From NCBI RefSeq assembly GCF_014649335.1, contig NZ_BMSV01000001.1:868001-932000 (forward strand): DNA of 64,000 nucleotides, in the 5' to 3' direction. The notes beneath the pieces are model-generated. The model saw only the letters and a program-made list of their open reading frames with translations, was not told where the DNA came from and did not search any database. The stretch comes from Streptomyces roseolilacinus (GTDB lineage: Bacteria; Actinomycetota; Actinomycetes; Streptomycetales; Streptomycetaceae). Made by a program: the position numbers and the translations under genes. This document shows positions 8,203-16,927 of this stretch, in pieces (the stretch's first letter is position 1; each line of letters starts with the position of its first letter).

Positions 8203-8253
8203 GCGCGTGAAGGTGTGACAGGACGTGTCTTGTGGCGCTGACGCTGCGCGGGG

Positions 8254-10395
8254 GTGGCGGGTGTGGACAGGGAGCTGTACGGCCGTGAGGCGGTCCTGGA
8301 ACCGTCCGGCCTCGCCGCGCGCCTGATCGGCCTGACGCCCCACGCCTTCGCCGGCGTCCGCTACGAGCACGGCGACGACCCGCCCGTCACCGTCTTCACC
8401 GGCGGCCGCGGCATGGGCAAGACCGCGCTGCTCAAGCAGATACGCAACGCCTACCGCCGCGGCACCCCGCTCGCCCTCCTCGACTGCGCGCACGTCGAGG
8501 AGCCCGCCGAGCACGGCCCCGGCTGGTCCCCGGTCACCGGCGCCCTCGCCGAGCTGGCCGTGCAGCTGTCGCCGCGCGTGCTGTCGGCGAAGCCCGTGGA
8601 GTTCCCGCGCCTCGCGCTGGGCCTCGCCGCCGTCGCGAGCATCAGCTGGTCGCAGGAGGACGACGAGCGGGCCCGCCGCGACCTCCAGCGCCTCGGCCCG
8701 GTCCTGTCGACGGTCGACGAGTCGCGCGGCGCGGCCTCCACCTGGGTCGGCAAGGTCCTCGCGAAGCTCGCCGCGACGGTCGCGGACGGCGCGGCGCCGC
8801 TGGCCGGGCTCCTCGCGGAGGCGACGGCGGAGACCCTCCTGGAGGACGTCTTCGGCCGGTACCAGCGCCGCTCGGAGGGCTGGTACGGCGACTACCGCAG
8901 CGCCGGCGGCAACGGCAAGCTCGGCCTGCGCCAGATCGCCGTGGACTTCTCGCAGGGCGGCGGCCGCCGCGCGGACGCGGAGGGCTTCCTCGTCGGCGCG
9001 CTCGTCGAGGACCTGCGCCGGGCGTACGTCGGCCTGACCCGGCTCGGCACGCGGCGCGGCCGCCCGGTGATCCTGCTGGACAACGCCCACCTGCCGCTGG
9101 GCCGCCGCCTCGTCGAGCCGGTCCTCAGGGACCGCGCGGGGGGCCGCCGCGACCAGGTCGTCGTCATCGCGTCGTCCCGCGACCGGGACCACGAGGGACT
9201 GCGCCGCGCGGCGCGGCTGAGGTTACCGGAGGTCGCGCACCGGGCGCCCTGCCCCCGCGGCACGGACGTCACGTCGGGCGTCCTCGCCGTGGAGCTGACG
9301 CCGCTGAGCGCCGCACAGACGCGGAGCCTGTTCGACCGGCACGACCCGGCCGGCCGCACGCCCCCCGAACTGCCCGGCGGCGTCCTGCGGCTGACCGGCG
9401 GGCGGCCGCTGGGCGTGGCGCTGCTGGCACAGGTCGTCGGCGGGACGCCGGAGAGGGACCGGGGCGCCCTCACCCCGGGCGCGCTGCTGGACCTGGCGGT
9501 CGAGGTGCGGGAGGACTCCCCCGCCGTGCCGGTCGCCGAGACGCTGCTGGACCTGCTGCTGCCGGCGCTGCGCCCCGAGGAGGCGGCCGCGCTGACCGTG
9601 CTGGCGGCGGCGCACGACGAGGAGTCGGCGCGGGCGCTGGCCCGCACCCGGCTGCGGGCCGCGTCCGTGGAGGGCGACGTGGCGCTGCGGCTGCGGGACG
9701 CGCTGCGGGCGGACGGCTGGGCGGCGGGGACGGCGCGGCCCGACGGGGCGGAGGCGGCCGGGGCCGGGGGGCGCGCGGGCGCCGCGCCCTCGTACTTCGT
9801 CACCGACCCGCTGCTGCGCGTCCTCCTCCTGCACCGGCTCCGCTTCCACGACGGCGACGCCCCCGCGTACGCGGCGTGGCGGGCCGTCCACGAGACGCTG
9901 CTCGCCCACTACGGCCCGCGCCCCGCCCCCTACCGGCTGCGCCAGGAGCTGGCGCTGGGCCGCACGGACGGCGCGGTGACCGCGCTGCGGGAGACGTTCG
10001 CCGGCCCGGACGTGAACGGCTGGCTGGACCGGCTGCTGTTCGTCACCTCCGCGCCGTTCCCGCGCGATCCGCACCGCTTCGGCGACGATCCGCGCCGCGC
10101 GGTGGCGCTCGGACGGGACCCGGGCGCCGTCGGGGAGCTGGCCGGGCTCGACGAGGGGACGACGGCCCTGCACCAGTCGGTACGGCGGCTGCTGCACGCG
10201 GTCTGGCTGCTCACCGACCCGCTGGCACTGCCCGACGACGACGTGGTCGCGCGGATGGCGCACGAGCTGCGCGAGCTGTCCGGCCGCCACCTCACCGGCA
10301 GCCTCCCGCTGTGGGACGCGGCCACCCACTGGCCGAGGGACATACGGGCCTGGCGTGCGCCGTCGTCGCCGCCGGGCAGCCAGGACGGAGCCTGA
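8254..10395 (+). CDS. P-loop NTPase, STAND-like, function unknown
   Basis: A 713-residue protein with an ATPase core at the N-terminus: Walker A GGRGMGKT at residues 50-57 in VFTGGRGMGKTALLKQI, and a Walker B-like strand RPVILLDNAHL at about 270-280. Beyond about residue 320 it is a long Leu/Ala/Arg-rich helical region with winged-helix-like blocks (ELTPLSAAQTRSLFDRH; LLLPALRPEEAAALTVLAA). No membrane segment is seen. The layout resembles STAND-type regulatory ATPases without a recognised effector. The next gene begins 5 bp after this stop and encodes a membrane-anchored binding protein, so the two are probably one functional pair. An alternative GTG start lies at 8263. Confidence 0.8.
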   Translation: MAGVDRELYGREAVLEPSGLAARLIGLTPHAFAGVRYEHGDDPPVTVFTGGRGMGKTALLKQIRNAYRRGTPLALLDCAHVEEPAEHGPGWSPVTGALAELAVQLSPRVLSAKPVEFPRLALGLAAVASISWSQEDDERARRDLQRLGPVLSTVDESRGAASTWVGKVLAKLAATVADGAAPLAGLLAEATAETLLEDVFGRYQRRSEGWYGDYRSAGGNGKLGLRQIAVDFSQGGGRRADAEGFLVGALVEDLRRAYVGLTRLGTRRGRPVILLDNAHLPLGRRLVEPVLRDRAGGRRDQVVVIASSRDRDHEGLRRAARLRLPEVAHRAPCPRGTDVTSGVLAVELTPLSAAQTRSLFDRHDPAGRTPPELPGGVLRLTGGRPLGVALLAQVVGGTPERDRGALTPGALLDLAVEVREDSPAVPVAETLLDLLLPALRPEEAAALTVLAAAHDEESARALARTRLRAASVEGDVALRLRDALRADGWAAGTARPDGAEAAGAGGRAGAAPSYFVTDPLLRVLLLHRLRFHDGDAPAYAAWRAVHETLLAHYGPRPAPYRLRQELALGRTDGAVTALRETFAGPDVNGWLDRLLFVTSAPFPRDPHRFGDDPRRAVALGRDPGAVGELAGLDEGTTALHQSVRRLLHAVWLLTDPLALPDDDVVARMAHELRELSGRHLTGSLPLWDAATHWPRDIRAWRAPSSPPGSQDGA

Positions 10396-10400
10396 CGACC

Positions 10401-11951
10401 ATGCAGAACCCCTTCCGGTACCGCGTCTTCTACACCGTCCGCCAGAAGATCGTCACCAGTGCGGTGGCGCTCGCCCTGCTCGTCTGGGGGACCGTCACCG
10501 TCGTACAGCGCGTCACCACGCCCGAGGACCGGTCGTGCGCGCCGGGCGTGTCCCGCCCGGCGGGCAGCGACGAGTGCGTCGGCGTCGCCACCGCCGGGAA
10601 CGGCTACGCCTTCGGCCGGGAACAGCTGAAGCAGGTCGCCGACGCCATCGGGCGGGAGAACGCCACGCTGGAGGACGGCCGGTACGCGACGGTCGCCCTG
10701 CTGCTGCCGCTGACGTCGACGAGCCCGGGGCTCCGCGAGAAGGTCCTCAACGAGCTGCAGGGCGCGTTCGCGCAGCAGTACCGGGCCAACCGGCAGAACA
10801 ACGAGGTCCCGAAGATACGGCTGCTCCTCGCCAACACCGGCAAGGACAACGTCCACTGGAAGACGGCCGTCGACCAGCTGAAGACCATGACGGGCGCCCC
10901 GCACCGGCTGCGGGCCGTGTCCGGCATCGCGACCAGCAGCGGCCCCGTGAGCAGGGCGGTGGGGGAGCTGACCCGGGCGGGCATCGCCGTCGTGGGCACC
11001 ACGATCACCGCCGACGACATCGCCAACGGACCCGGCGCCCTCCGCTTCCCCGGCCTCGCCCGGGTCTCCCCCACCAACGGCGACGAGGCGCGCGCCCTCG
11101 CCCACTTCGGCCGGGTGGACGCCGCGAAGGCACTGCTCGTGCACGACACGCGGACCGGCGACCACTACACGGACACCCTGAAGAACGCCTTCTCCCGCCT
11201 GCTGGCCCGCTCCCCGCACGAGTCGCAGCTGTTCACGTCCGACGCCGACCCCAACGCCGAGGGCACGACGGCCAACACCTTCCGGCGGATCACCCACCTG
11301 GTGTGCGACGCGGGCGCGAGGACGGTGTTCTTCGCCGGGCGGCACACGCAGCTGCGGCAGTTCATCAACGCGCTGGGCGCACGCGGCTGCCAGGACCTCC
11401 GGATCACGGTGCTGACCGGCGACGAGGCCTCGTACCTGGGCGGGGACCCGCAGCTGGACCGGTCGGCGCTCGACACGGGGCTGACGGTCCGCTACGCGGC
11501 GCTGGCGCACCCGGACGCGTGGCGGGCGCGGCCCGGGTACCGGCCGCCGGAGACGGGCGGCTCGACGGCGGCGTACGAGGAGTTCGTCCGGACGCTGGGC
11601 ACGGTGGCGAAGGCGCCGGCGGGACCGATCGGGCGGACCGCGCTCGCGGACGGGCAGACGATCATCGCGTACGACGCGATGGCGACGGCCGTGCGGGCCG
11701 TCCGGGAGGCGACGCCCCCGGGCGACCACGTCCCGCCGCTCGCGGACGTGGCACGGCAGTGGCCGCAGGTGAAGGGGTCCCTGAAGGTGCCGGGGGCGAG
11801 CGGCTGGATCTGCCTGGACAACCACGGCAACCCGCACAACAAGGCGGTGCCGGTGGTGCAGCTGACGCGGGGCGCGCCCCGGTTCGTGGCCATGGCGTGG
11901 CCGGAGGGCGAGCCGCCCGCTGCGGACTGCCTGCCGCCGCGGCGCCCGTAG
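10401..11951 (+). CDS. Membrane-anchored periplasmic-binding-protein-like sensor or receptor
   Basis: A 516-residue protein with one N-terminal membrane segment (about residues 18-37), a short Cys pair region (RSCAPGVSRPAGSDECVGV) and a large extracytoplasmic domain resembling type I periplasmic binding proteins of the branched-chain amino-acid kind (YATVALLLPLTS; LRAVSGIATSSGPVSRAV; AGIAVVGTTITADDI; ARTVFFAGRHTQLRQFINAL). There is no lipobox, so it is anchored by the helix rather than by lipid. No permease or ABC ATPase is adjacent, so classical import is doubtful. The tight link to the NTPase upstream suggests ligand sensing across the membrane, which is inference. Confidence 0.78.
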   Translation: MQNPFRYRVFYTVRQKIVTSAVALALLVWGTVTVVQRVTTPEDRSCAPGVSRPAGSDECVGVATAGNGYAFGREQLKQVADAIGRENATLEDGRYATVALLLPLTSTSPGLREKVLNELQGAFAQQYRANRQNNEVPKIRLLLANTGKDNVHWKTAVDQLKTMTGAPHRLRAVSGIATSSGPVSRAVGELTRAGIAVVGTTITADDIANGPGALRFPGLARVSPTNGDEARALAHFGRVDAAKALLVHDTRTGDHYTDTLKNAFSRLLARSPHESQLFTSDADPNAEGTTANTFRRITHLVCDAGARTVFFAGRHTQLRQFINALGARGCQDLRITVLTGDEASYLGGDPQLDRSALDTGLTVRYAALAHPDAWRARPGYRPPETGGSTAAYEEFVRTLGTVAKAPAGPIGRTALADGQTIIAYDAMATAVRAVREATPPGDHVPPLADVARQWPQVKGSLKVPGASGWICLDNHGNPHNKAVPVVQLTRGAPRFVAMAWPEGEPPAADCLPPRRP

Positions 11952-12000
11952 GCCGGGCACCCGTGGGTCGGGGCCCGTGGCCGGGCGCGGGGCTCCCGGC

Positions 12001-12040
12001 CGGGTGCGGTGCGGGCCGGTCGGGTGCGGTGCGGGCCGGT
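12001..12040 (+). repeat. Perfect 20-bp tandem duplication
   Basis: The 20-bp unit CGGGTGCGGTGCGGGCCGGT occurs twice head to tail between the convergent receptor-like and SRPBCC genes. It looks like slippage in GC-rich intergenic DNA. Confidence 0.8.
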
Positions 12041-12050
12041 CGGGGCGGGT

Positions 12051-12485
12051 CTACAGCGCGGTGGCCAGGTGGTGGAAGCGGGCCGGCCAGGCGGCGAGAC
12101 GGGCGCGGCGCAGGTGGTCGGGGCCCTCGAAGGTGTGCGTGACGCGCAGCACGGTGGCGTCCCGGTCCCCGTGCTCGCCGGGCTCCAGGTGGAAGCGGAG
12201 CCGCCCCGCGTCGCCCCGCAGGGAGTACTCGGCGACCCGCTCCACGTCCCACGCGGTGACCGTCCCGGACACGGCGGGCCCGCCGGGCTCGTCGAGGCCG
12301 CGCAGGACGACCGCCCCGCCGAGGCGGGGCTCCAGCACGTCGACGGCGGCCAGCCAGGAGGCCAGCCCGCCGCGGTCCGCGACGGCCGGCCACACGTCCT
12401 CCTCGGGGCGGCCGAGGGGGACCGTGAACCGCAGGACGTGCCGGTCACCGGGGGTCCCGGCGGCCGGGAGTGCGTCCCTGTCCAT
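12051..12485 (-). CDS. SRPBCC family protein
   Basis: A 144-residue protein of the START/Bet v1-like SRPBCC fold: an N-terminal strand-helix (HVLRFTVPLGRPEEDVWPAVAD), a WLAAVDVLEPRLGGAVVLRG segment, and a C-terminal helix closing the cavity (HLRRARLAAWPARFHHLATAL). Such proteins bind hydrophobic ligands or act as small cyclases; no ligand can be named. The ATG at 12485 has GGAGG almost adjacent to it. It is a monocistronic gene between the convergent receptor-like gene and the upstream ccsB end. Confidence 0.8.
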   Translation of the reverse strand: MDRDALPAAGTPGDRHVLRFTVPLGRPEEDVWPAVADRGGLASWLAAVDVLEPRLGGAVVLRGLDEPGGPAVSGTVTAWDVERVAEYSLRGDAGRLRFHLEPGEHGDRDATVLRVTHTFEGPDHLRRARLAAWPARFHHLATAL

Positions 12486-12590
12486 GCCTCCAGCGTCGCG
12501 CGGTGACGCGGCCCCCGCCACCGCTCCCACGGCCGCGACCACGGCCGGCGACCGTGGCCGGTGGCCGCGGCCGCTACCGCCGCGGAGGGG

Positions 12591-13679
12591 TCACTCGACG
12601 CCCGCGTACGAGTGCAGGCTGTTCACGAAGAGGTTCACGCCGTAGTAGTTGAACAGCCAGCAGGCGAAGGCGATGAGCGCGATGTACGACGCCTTGCGGC
12701 CCTTCCAGCCGACCGTCGCGCGGGCGTGCAGGTACGCGGCGTAGGCGACCCAGGTGATGAAGGACCAGACCTCCTTGGCGTCCCAGCCCCAGTAGCGGCC
12801 CCACGCGTCGCCGGCCCAGATGGCGCCCGCGATGATCGTGAACGTCCACAGCGGGAAGACGGCGGCGTTGACGCGGTACGCGAACTTGTCGAACGTCGCG
12901 GCGGCGGGCAGCCGCTCCATGACCGACCGGGTGAACGCGCCCGGCGTCTCGCCGCGCGCCACCTTGGCCTCGTACCCGTCGCGCAGCAGGTACAGCAGCG
13001 TGGTCACGGCGCCGATGTAGAAGACCGCGCCGCAGAAGATCGCGGTGGAGACGTGGATCCACAGCCAGTACGAGTCGAGGGCGGGGACGAGCTGGTCGCT
13101 CTCGGTGTAGAGCCAGGTCGTGGCGAGGCCCAGGTCGAGGAGGACGGTGGTGACCAGGGGCAGGCCGAGCCAGCGGACGTTCTTCCCGGCGAGGAGGAAG
13201 GCGAGATACGCGCCGGCCGCGACGGTGGAGAACGTCAGCGAGAACTCGTACATGTTGCCCCACGGCGCCCGCTGCACGGACAGGGCGCGGGAGACGACGC
13301 CGCCGGCCTCCAGCAGGAACGCCAGCGTGGTGAGCGACACGGCGACGCGCCCGTACAGGTCGCCCTTCTCGTCGCCGGCGGCCGCGCCGGGGCCGTCCGG
13401 GACGTTCCGCGCCCCGGCGGCGCCGCGCGTGACGATCGTGGGCTCGTCGAGCACGGCGGTGCCGGCGGCCTGCTTGCCGCGCACCTGGACGGCGGGCGCG
13501 GCGGCCGCGCCGCCGGCGGGGACGGTGAGGGCGGCGGCGGTGCGGCCGACCTTGCTGCGGCTGCCGAGCACCCACTCGGCGATGTGCGCGAGGAACGCCA
13601 GCGTGTACACGGCCATGGCCGAGTAGACGAGGACGTTGCTGATGTGCGCCAGGTTCTCGTTGGCGGCGGCGATGATCAC
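12591..13679 (-). CDS. ccsB: Cytochrome c biogenesis protein CcsB (ResC)
   Basis: A 362-residue membrane protein, the haem-handling partner of ResB in system II cytochrome c maturation. The Trp-rich WWD-type motif WGWDAKEVW is at residues 297-305, inside RYWGWDAKEVWSFITW. Flanking His residues and about eight hydrophobic segments fit the family. Residues about 45-105 form an Ala/Gly/Pro-rich insertion between the first and second membrane segments, common in actinomycetes. Its ATG overlaps the resB stop by 4 nt. Last gene of resA-ccdA-resB-ccsB. Confidence 0.93.
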   Translation of the reverse strand: MIIAAANENLAHISNVLVYSAMAVYTLAFLAHIAEWVLGSRSKVGRTAAALTVPAGGAAAAPAVQVRGKQAAGTAVLDEPTIVTRGAAGARNVPDGPGAAAGDEKGDLYGRVAVSLTTLAFLLEAGGVVSRALSVQRAPWGNMYEFSLTFSTVAAGAYLAFLLAGKNVRWLGLPLVTTVLLDLGLATTWLYTESDQLVPALDSYWLWIHVSTAIFCGAVFYIGAVTTLLYLLRDGYEAKVARGETPGAFTRSVMERLPAAATFDKFAYRVNAAVFPLWTFTIIAGAIWAGDAWGRYWGWDAKEVWSFITWVAYAAYLHARATVGWKGRKASYIALIAFACWLFNYYGVNLFVNSLHSYAGVE

Positions 13680-15487
13680 TGCGATGCCCCTTCGGCGGGA
13701 ACAGCCTCTTCGGCGGGTTCGGCGCCGTCGTCCACGGGGTCGTGGCCGGCGGCGTCACGGTTCTCGGCGTCGTTCGCCGGTGCGTCGTCCGCGGGCGCGG
13801 GCGGTGCGGTGGGCGCGACGGAGTGGAGGGCGGCCGCCAGCTCGGCCAGCTCCTCGGGGAGCTTCGCGGACTCGCTCCGCCCCAGCCCCGCCATCTCCAG
13901 GACGGTCACGCCGTCCTCACCCTCGACGGCCCGGACCCAGACGCGGCGCCGCTGGATGAACAGCGAGCCGACGAGGCCCAGGATCGCGGCGACGGCGCCG
14001 GCCAGCGCCCAGCCGTTGCCGGGCTGCTGGCTGATCTGGAAGCTGGCCCACTCCTTGACCTCCCTCTCGAAGGTGATCGAGCCGGCCCCGTCCGGCAGCG
14101 TGAAGGTCTCGCCGGGCTTGAGCTGCTTCTTCAGGATCTCGCCGTTCGCGTCCTTGAACGGCTTCATCTTGCTGGTGTCCAGCTGGTACACGTTCTGCGG
14201 CACGCCCGAGTCGGCGCGCAGGTCGCCGTGGTACGCGGAGACGCTCAGCCGCGGGTCCACGAGCGCGGGGAACACGGAGAACATCTGGCCCTGCCCCTCG
14301 CCGGCGAAGGTCGGCACGAAGAACAGCGGGATGCCCAGCTGGTCCCGCTTGCCGTTCTTGTCGCGGTAGCCGTCCTTCACCTTGACGACGCCCTGCGAGG
14401 TGACGTTGGCGTCGAGCGGCAGCAGCGGTACCGGGCTCCGCCGGACGATCTCGCCCTTGCCGTCCCGGACGGTGACGACGGGGGCGTACCCGTGCTCGAT
14501 CAGGTAGACCTTGGCGCCGTCGACCTCCAGCGGCTCGTTGACCCGGACCACGGCCTCCTTGTCGGGGCCGCCGTCCTCGGAGTACGTGATGCCTGCCTCG
14601 AAGGTGCGGGGCGTGCCGCGCTGCGGGCCGGTCGCCTCGTACGTACCGGTGAACCGCTTCAGTTCGAAGCTGAAGTGGCTGAGGTCGTCCAGGGAGAACA
14701 GCGAGCCGGACCGGAAGTCGTCGTACTGGCTGAGCGTGTTGGCGAAGCCGTCGCCCTCGACGATCAGCTTGCCGCCCTCGGACCGGAACAGCTGCCCGGC
14801 GGCGAAGGCGACGAGCATCACGATCAGTGCGATGTGGAAGACGAGGTTGCCGGCCTCGCGGAGGTAGCCCTTCTCCGCGGCGACCGCGTCACCCGCCGCG
14901 TGCGCCCGGAAGCGGTTCTTCCGCAGCAGTCTCAGGGCCGCCTCGCGGGCCTGCTCGGGCGTGGCCCCGGTGCGCCAGGTCGTGTACGCGGGGAGGCGCG
15001 TGAGCCGCTTGGGCGCGGCCGGCGGGCGGCTGCGCAGCTGGCCGACGAACTGCCCGGTGCGCGGGACGATGCAGCCGATGAGGGAGACGAACAGCAGGAT
15101 GTAGATCGCGGAGAACCACACCGAGCTGTAGACGTCGAACAGCTGGAGCTTCTCGTAGATCGGCGCGAGCGTCTCGTGGGACTTCTTGAAGGCGGCGACC
15201 TTCGTCTCGTCCACGCCGTTCTGCGGGATGAGGGAGCCGGGGATCGCGCCGAGGGAGAGCAGGAACAGCAGGATCAGCGCGACCCGCATGGAGGTCAGCT
15301 GCCGCCAGAACCAGCGGATCCAGCCGACGAAGCCGAGGGCGGGCAGTCCGGCGGACGCGGGCTCGGGGTCCTGGTCCGGGGCGGTCGAAAGCCGCTCGCC
15401 GGCGGCGCCGAGGGACTGCTCGTCCGCCGCGGCCCGCCCGGCTTCCTCGGACCGCCCGGCCTGCCCGGTCTGTTCGGTGTTGCTCAT
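13676..15487 (-). CDS. resB: Cytochrome c biogenesis protein ResB
   Basis: A 603-residue ResB/Ccs1 homologue. After a soluble Glu/Ala-rich N-terminus the first membrane segments appear (WIRWFWRQLTSMRVALILLFLLSL; IYILLFVSLIGCIVPR), then a third (GNLVFHIALIVMLVAFAAG). A large extracytoplasmic domain and a last C-terminal membrane helix (WALAGAVAAILGLVGSLFI) follow. With CcsB it forms the synthase that exports haem and attaches it to apocytochrome CxxCH motifs. The C-terminus is a long acidic Ala/Pro tail. It follows ccdA after 7 nt and overlaps ccsB by 4 nt, so it is translationally linked to both. Confidence 0.93.
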   Translation of the reverse strand: MSNTEQTGQAGRSEEAGRAAADEQSLGAAGERLSTAPDQDPEPASAGLPALGFVGWIRWFWRQLTSMRVALILLFLLSLGAIPGSLIPQNGVDETKVAAFKKSHETLAPIYEKLQLFDVYSSVWFSAIYILLFVSLIGCIVPRTGQFVGQLRSRPPAAPKRLTRLPAYTTWRTGATPEQAREAALRLLRKNRFRAHAAGDAVAAEKGYLREAGNLVFHIALIVMLVAFAAGQLFRSEGGKLIVEGDGFANTLSQYDDFRSGSLFSLDDLSHFSFELKRFTGTYEATGPQRGTPRTFEAGITYSEDGGPDKEAVVRVNEPLEVDGAKVYLIEHGYAPVVTVRDGKGEIVRRSPVPLLPLDANVTSQGVVKVKDGYRDKNGKRDQLGIPLFFVPTFAGEGQGQMFSVFPALVDPRLSVSAYHGDLRADSGVPQNVYQLDTSKMKPFKDANGEILKKQLKPGETFTLPDGAGSITFEREVKEWASFQISQQPGNGWALAGAVAAILGLVGSLFIQRRRVWVRAVEGEDGVTVLEMAGLGRSESAKLPEELAELAAALHSVAPTAPPAPADDAPANDAENRDAAGHDPVDDGAEPAEEAVPAEGASQ

Positions 15488-15494
15488 GGTGACC

Positions 15495-16232
15495 TCAGAT
15501 CCCCACCTGGAAACTGCTGGACCAGCTCTGCATCTCCTGCACGAGCGCGTCCCACGCGCCGGTCAGCAGGAGCAGGCCGGTCAGAATCATCATGCCGCCA
15601 CCGATCCGCATCACCCAGGCATAGTGCCGCTTGACCCAGCCGAACGCGCCGAGCGCCTTGCGGAAGGCCACGGCGGCGACGATGAACGGCACGCCGAGCC
15701 CGAGGCAGTACGCGAGGGTGAGCAGCGCGCCGCGCCCGGCGCTGGCCTCGCTGAGCGCGAGCGCGTTGACGGCGGTGAGCGTCGGGCCGACGCACGGCGT
15801 CCAGCCGATCCCGAAGAGCACGCCGATGACCGGCGCGCCGACGAGGCCGGCGGCCGGCCGCTTGTGGAACCGGAACTCGCGTTGGGTGAGCCACGGCATG
15901 AGCCCCATGAAGAAGAGGCCCATGAGGATCATGACCACGCCGAGGACCCTGCCCAGGACCTCGCGGTACTCCAGGAGCGTCTGGCCCGAGTAGCCGAACA
16001 GGGCGCCGCCGGAGACGAAGACGGCGGAGAAGCCGAGGACGAACAGGCCGGCGCCGAGCACCATCCGGCCGCGCCGCGCCTCGGCCAGGTCGGTGCCGGT
16101 GACCCCGGTCACGTACGAGAGGTAGCCGGGGACGAGGGGCAGCACGCAGGGGGAGAAGAAGGAGACCAGGCCGCCGAGGACGGCGACGGGCAGGGCCAGC
16201 AGGAGGGCCCCGCTGAAGACCGTCTCGTTCAT
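15495..16232 (-). CDS. ccdA: Thiol:disulfide transporter CcdA
   Basis: A 245-residue polytopic protein of the CcdA/DsbD-beta family that carries reducing equivalents from cytoplasmic thioredoxin across the membrane to the resA product. The paired Cys residues lie in the two repeats: Cys29 (SFFSPCVLPLVPGYLSYV) and Cys147 (GIGWTPCVGPTLTAV). Six membrane segments are visible. It starts 3 nt after the resA stop and ends 7 nt before the resB start, so the whole set is one operon. Confidence 0.94.
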   Translation of the reverse strand: MNETVFSGALLLALPVAVLGGLVSFFSPCVLPLVPGYLSYVTGVTGTDLAEARRGRMVLGAGLFVLGFSAVFVSGGALFGYSGQTLLEYREVLGRVLGVVMILMGLFFMGLMPWLTQREFRFHKRPAAGLVGAPVIGVLFGIGWTPCVGPTLTAVNALALSEASAGRGALLTLAYCLGLGVPFIVAAVAFRKALGAFGWVKRHYAWVMRIGGGMMILTGLLLLTGAWDALVQEMQSWSSSFQVGI

Positions 16233-16235
16233 GGG

Positions 16236-16850
16236 CTACTGCCCGCCGGCCTTCTCGGCGAGCACCGGCTCGATCATCGAGCGCAGCTCCTTCTCGGAGA
16301 GCGCCTTCAGGGCGCGCGCGGCGATCTTCCCGTCACGGTCGAGGACGAGGGTCGAGGGGATGGCCTGCGGCTGGACCGCCCCCTTGGGGAAGCCGTTGAG
16401 GACGAGCTTGCCGTACCGGTCGTAGAGGCTCGGGTACGGGACCTTGAAGTCCTTCTCGAACTTGATCGATTCGAGCTTGTCGCTGCGGGTGTTGATGCCG
16501 ACGAACTCGACGCCCCGGGGCTTCAGCTCACCGGCGACCTTCACGAAGTGCGGCGCCTCGGCGCGGCAGGGGTTGCACCAGTCGCCCCACAGGTTGAGGA
16601 CGACGACCTTGCCCTTGAGGTCGGCGACGTCGAGCCGGCCGCCGTCGAGCGTCTCGCCCGCGAGCTCGTTGAGCGCGGGGCGCTCGCCCTTGGCGATGGT
16701 CGCGATGCCGCCGATGTTGGTGACGAAGTTCGTGTTGCCGCCCCCGCCGGACGTGCCCTTGGGGCTGCCGCTGCACGCGGTCAGCGCGAGCGCGGCCGCC
16801 AGGGCGCCGGCGGTGAGCAGGAGGCCTCGGTGGGCACGGCTGTGGCTCAT
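16236..16850 (-). CDS. resA: TlpA/ResA family thiol-disulfide oxidoreductase lipoprotein
   Basis: A 204-residue extracytoplasmic thioredoxin-fold protein. The signal peptide ends in a lipobox (LALTAC, lipid Cys26). The active site is WCNPC with Cys92 and Cys95 in LNLWGDWCNPCRAEAP, and the cis-Pro loop appears as QAIPSTLVLDRDG. ResA keeps the CxxCH cysteines of apocytochrome c reduced before haem attachment, drawing electrons from CcdA directly downstream. First gene of the cytochrome c maturation unit; its promoter probably lies in the 77-bp gap after the deacetylase-like gene. Confidence 0.92.
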   Translation of the reverse strand: MSHSRAHRGLLLTAGALAAALALTACSGSPKGTSGGGGNTNFVTNIGGIATIAKGERPALNELAGETLDGGRLDVADLKGKVVVLNLWGDWCNPCRAEAPHFVKVAGELKPRGVEFVGINTRSDKLESIKFEKDFKVPYPSLYDRYGKLVLNGFPKGAVQPQAIPSTLVLDRDGKIAARALKALSEKELRSMIEPVLAEKAGGQ

Positions 16851-16927
16851 GTGAAAAGTTTCGCATGGCCGTTTTCCGGATCTTGCCCGGCCCCCTGGGT
16901 GCCCGTAAAGCCCCTTGTGAAGTCGGG

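Noticed and set aside
6201..8210. Long plus-strand open frame over the UbiD and PLDc_N genes
   Set aside because: Overlaps two recognised genes in other frames and has no recognisable protein sequence.
9930..11960. Minus-strand open frame over the NTPase and receptor-like genes
   Set aside because: Shadow frame; the plus-strand proteins show Walker A and binding-protein features.
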